This document shows, piece by piece, positions 5,159 to 6,608 of a DNA stretch of 6,608 nt. The position numbers and the translations under genes were made by a program. Position 1 is the first letter of the stretch, and every line of letters begins with the position of its first letter. This stretch comes from Actinomycetota bacterium (GTDB lineage: Bacteria > Actinomycetota > Actinomycetes > Nanopelagicales > Nanopelagicaceae): contig RFSC01000043.1 of NCBI GenBank assembly GCA_009924185.1, positions 1-6,608 of the forward strand, given 5' to 3'. Below the pieces are notes generated by a model. It was not told the DNA's origin and did no database searches. It worked only from the letters and a program-made list of their open reading frames with translations.

Positions 5159-6608
5159 ATGAGCGGATTTGTCCTGCGTTTTCGCATATCCAAGTCGCTT
5201 CTCTTTGCACTCTTTGCAGGTTTGTTAGTTGCTATTCCCTCTCAAATTGCACTAGCTCCTTCTGCTCAAGCAAGCATTCTCGGCACGGGAAATAACACCA
5301 GTACATATGGAGGAGGAACTGGCGGTAGCACTGGATCAAGCGGAGCCTGCCCTACAAACTCCGTAGTTGTCGGTGTAGCTATGAATAGTGTTAATGGTTT
5401 TGCAATTTTTTGCAGGACTCTGCAACCCGACGGAACACTTCCCGCAGGGGCACATACCACCTCAAACACAACCAAGGTAAATGTTTACGGTGGTTCATCT
5501 AACAGTGCATTTTGCCCGGAGGGCACCGCCGCGACAATACTGCGCATTCAAGCAGCAGGGTATCCGTATGGAGCTGGGTTAAGTTGCCAAACTCCTCCAA
5601 GATTTCTCGACACCGCAATTCTTTCTCCTACGATAAATGGTTCTGGAACATGGGTGAACGTTTCTTGTCCAGTCGGAAGAGTTGTAACTGGAGCTTGGGC
5701 TGTATCTGGTGCGCATTTGGATCGCATCGGCGCAATTTGCGCTCCATTTATGTTTTTAACAGTTTCATACAATGCAAATGGTGGAACTGGAACAGTGCCA
5801 ACTACGCAAACGCAGGCTAGCATTGGTGGCTCTATACAAATTGCTGCACAAGGCCAAGTTGCAAGAAATGGCTTTAGATTCGGCGGCTGGAACACATTAG
5901 CCTCTGGCTTGGGTACAAATTACGCACCCGGAGCATCTTTGACGCCATCAGCAAACACCACACTCTTTGCTCAATGGTTATCGCGAGTTACATATGACAC
6001 CAATACCGCCACATCGGGAACAGTTCCGCAAGATACTCAGATGATCGGCACAACTGCCGTCACCTCATTAGCAACTAACTCAGGGAATCTGCAGCGCACC
6101 GGGTACACCTTTGGTGGCTGGAATACCCGCGCAGATGGCACGGGAACCAACTTTCCAGTTCCGACTCCGGCGACAATTACCGAAACGCCATACATGCATT
6201 TCATGGCTAGCAACTTCAATGACGCCACAAATACCTGGGAAAACAATGGTAATTCAGCCCGGAACATTCCTGGAACCCCGGTTACGGCAAGTGACGGAAA
6301 CATCCGCGGTAACCCCGTCCTAGTAACCAACGTTTCGGGCACAAACGGGTCAAACAAAACATTTCCAGCTGTTCAAGGCGGAACTGGTGATGGAATTGTT
6401 CTAGGAAATGAGCAGTTGAACAGTTTTACTTTTTGCCATGTTGCCAGATACGCGGGCGGAAACAGAGGAAGAATCTTTGCAGGAGTAGCAAGTGGTAGCA
6501 ATTGGCTCTCGGGTTTTTGGCAGGGCAATGCCGGTGTAGCGCACCATCAAGGTTGGATAACAAGTTCTGGTGGATGGAATGACACCAACTGGCGCGTTCA
6601 ATGCTCAA
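5159..6608 (+). CDS. Large secreted repeat protein, Cys-rich repeats plus InlB-type repeats (partial, runs off right edge)
   Basis: An uninterrupted frame of 483 codons with no stop before the window ends. Residues 1-38 form a Sec signal peptide: basic start (LRFRISK), hydrophobic core (LLFALFAGLLVAI) and a cleavage site after AQA38. A Gly/Ser/Thr-rich linker (41-62) follows. Residues 64-194 hold three segments that each open with Cys-Pro and close with Cys. Residues 201-273 and 277-350 are two Listeria-Bacteroides (InlB B-repeat/Flg_new) type repeats, recognisable from SYNANGGTG, GFRFGGWNT and LFAQW. Residues 351-483 are Asn/Gly-rich and contain FTFCHVARYAGGNRGRIF and NWLSGFWQG, which resemble LamG/concanavalin-like segments of environmental proteins. 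No sortase signal or membrane anchor is visible because the C-terminus is missing. The architecture suggests a secreted or cell-surface adhesive or carbohydrate-contacting protein; no specific function can be assigned. It is separated from the pot operon by a terminator and is probably functionally unrelated. Confidence 0.88.
   Translation, partial: MSGFVLRFRISKSLLFALFAGLLVAIPSQIALAPSAQASILGTGNNTSTYGGGTGGSTGSSGACPTNSVVVGVAMNSVNGFAIFCRTLQPDGTLPAGAHTTSNTTKVNVYGGSSNSAFCPEGTAATILRIQAAGYPYGAGLSCQTPPRFLDTAILSPTINGSGTWVNVSCPVGRVVTGAWAVSGAHLDRIGAICAPFMFLTVSYNANGGTGTVPTTQTQASIGGSIQIAAQGQVARNGFRFGGWNTLASGLGTNYAPGASLTPSANTTLFAQWLSRVTYDTNTATSGTVPQDTQMIGTTAVTSLATNSGNLQRTGYTFGGWNTRADGTGTNFPVPTPATITETPYMHFMASNFNDATNTWENNGNSARNIPGTPVTASDGNIRGNPVLVTNVSGTNGSNKTFPAVQGGTGDGIVLGNEQLNSFTFCHVARYAGGNRGRIFAGVASGSNWLSGFWQGNAGVAHHQGWITSSGGWNDTNWRVQCS
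5348..5740 (+). repeat. Three Cys-Pro...Cys protein repeats within the secreted protein
   Basis: Three segments begin CP and end in C: residues 64-85 (5348-5413), 119-143 (5513-5587) and 170-194 (5666-5740), with starts 55 and 51 residues apart. The first and third share a V-V-x-G core after the Cys-Pro (CPTNSVVVGVA, CPVGRVVTGAW); the second is more diverged. The spacing suggests three structural repeats, each closed by one disulfide, as in beta-prism-like folds. The fold is inference. Confidence 0.6.
5759..5977 (+). repeat. InlB B-repeat/Flg_new domain, copy 1
   Basis: Encodes residues 201-273. It has the full family pattern: an opening strand with YNANGGTGTVP, a central NGFRFGGWNTLASGLGTNYAPG and a closing TLFAQW. 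Such ubiquitin-like beta-grasp repeats occur in tandem in bacterial surface proteins, usually as spacers or adhesion modules. Confidence 0.85.
5987..6208 (+). repeat. InlB B-repeat/Flg_new domain, copy 2, diverged
   Basis: Encodes residues 277-350. It begins VTYDTNTATSGTVPQDT and carries TGYTFGGWNTRADGTGTNF, but the YNANGG turn is replaced and the usual closing LYAQW is replaced by MHFMAS. At DNA level only the FGGWNT block is recognisably shared with copy 1 (near 5880-5893 and 6109-6122), so the copies are old and not a recent duplication. Confidence 0.75.

Noticed and set aside
5512..5820. Plus-strand open frame of 102 codons in another frame
   Set aside because: It overlaps the secreted-protein gene, is Ser/Trp/Arg-rich with no domain signal, whereas the competing frame has a signal peptide and known repeats.
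5548..5895. Minus-strand open frame of 115 codons, with a similar one at 6037-6357
   Set aside because: Both lie antisense to the uninterrupted secreted-protein frame, have no ribosome binding site or recognisable protein features, and are explained by the base composition of the sense gene.

Overview
The window holds a polyamine (putrescine/spermidine-type) uptake locus, followed by the first part of an unrelated large secreted protein. All genes are on the + strand. Base composition is near or slightly below 50% G+C by eye. The protein styles (actinobacterial-type agmatinase C-terminus, Tat/lipoprotein leader on the binding protein) suggest a low-GC, small-genome actinobacterium such as the freshwater Nanopelagicales (acI) group. 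That placement is inference from sequence style, not from a marker gene.

Layout: (1) positions 1-138 are the end of an aldehyde dehydrogenase gene that appears to have lost an internal stretch, because the conserved mid/C-terminal part jumps straight, out of frame, to the extreme C-terminal tail. (2) Positions 190-4272 are a complete ABC importer in the order potD (binding lipoprotein), potA (ATPase), potB and potC (permeases), tightly packed, with a 4-bp ATGA overlap between potB and potC. (3) Positions 4269-5032 are an agmatinase-family ureohydrolase gene, joined to potC by another ATGA overlap. It also carries an internal deletion with a frameshift, so it encodes only a 40-residue peptide followed by an orphan C-terminal part. 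(4) Positions 5033-5158 are an intergenic region with a strong 11-bp hairpin that probably ends the operon. (5) From 5159 to the right edge runs an uninterrupted reading frame of 483 codons. It encodes a secreted protein with a signal peptide, three Cys-bracketed repeats, two InlB/Flg_new-type repeats and a C-terminal region resembling environmental LamG-like domains. It is not terminated inside the window.

How the genes would work together: PotD captures a polyamine outside the membrane, PotB/PotC form the channel and PotA powers it. The ureohydrolase would release urea from agmatine or a related guanidino compound, and the aldehyde dehydrogenase would oxidise the aminoaldehyde made from putrescine. 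Here the transporter looks intact while both flanking catabolic genes look broken in a similar way. Either this lineage keeps uptake but is losing catabolism at this locus, or the two lesions are assembly or amplification artefacts. No RNA genes, CRISPR arrays, insertion sequences or attachment sites were seen.
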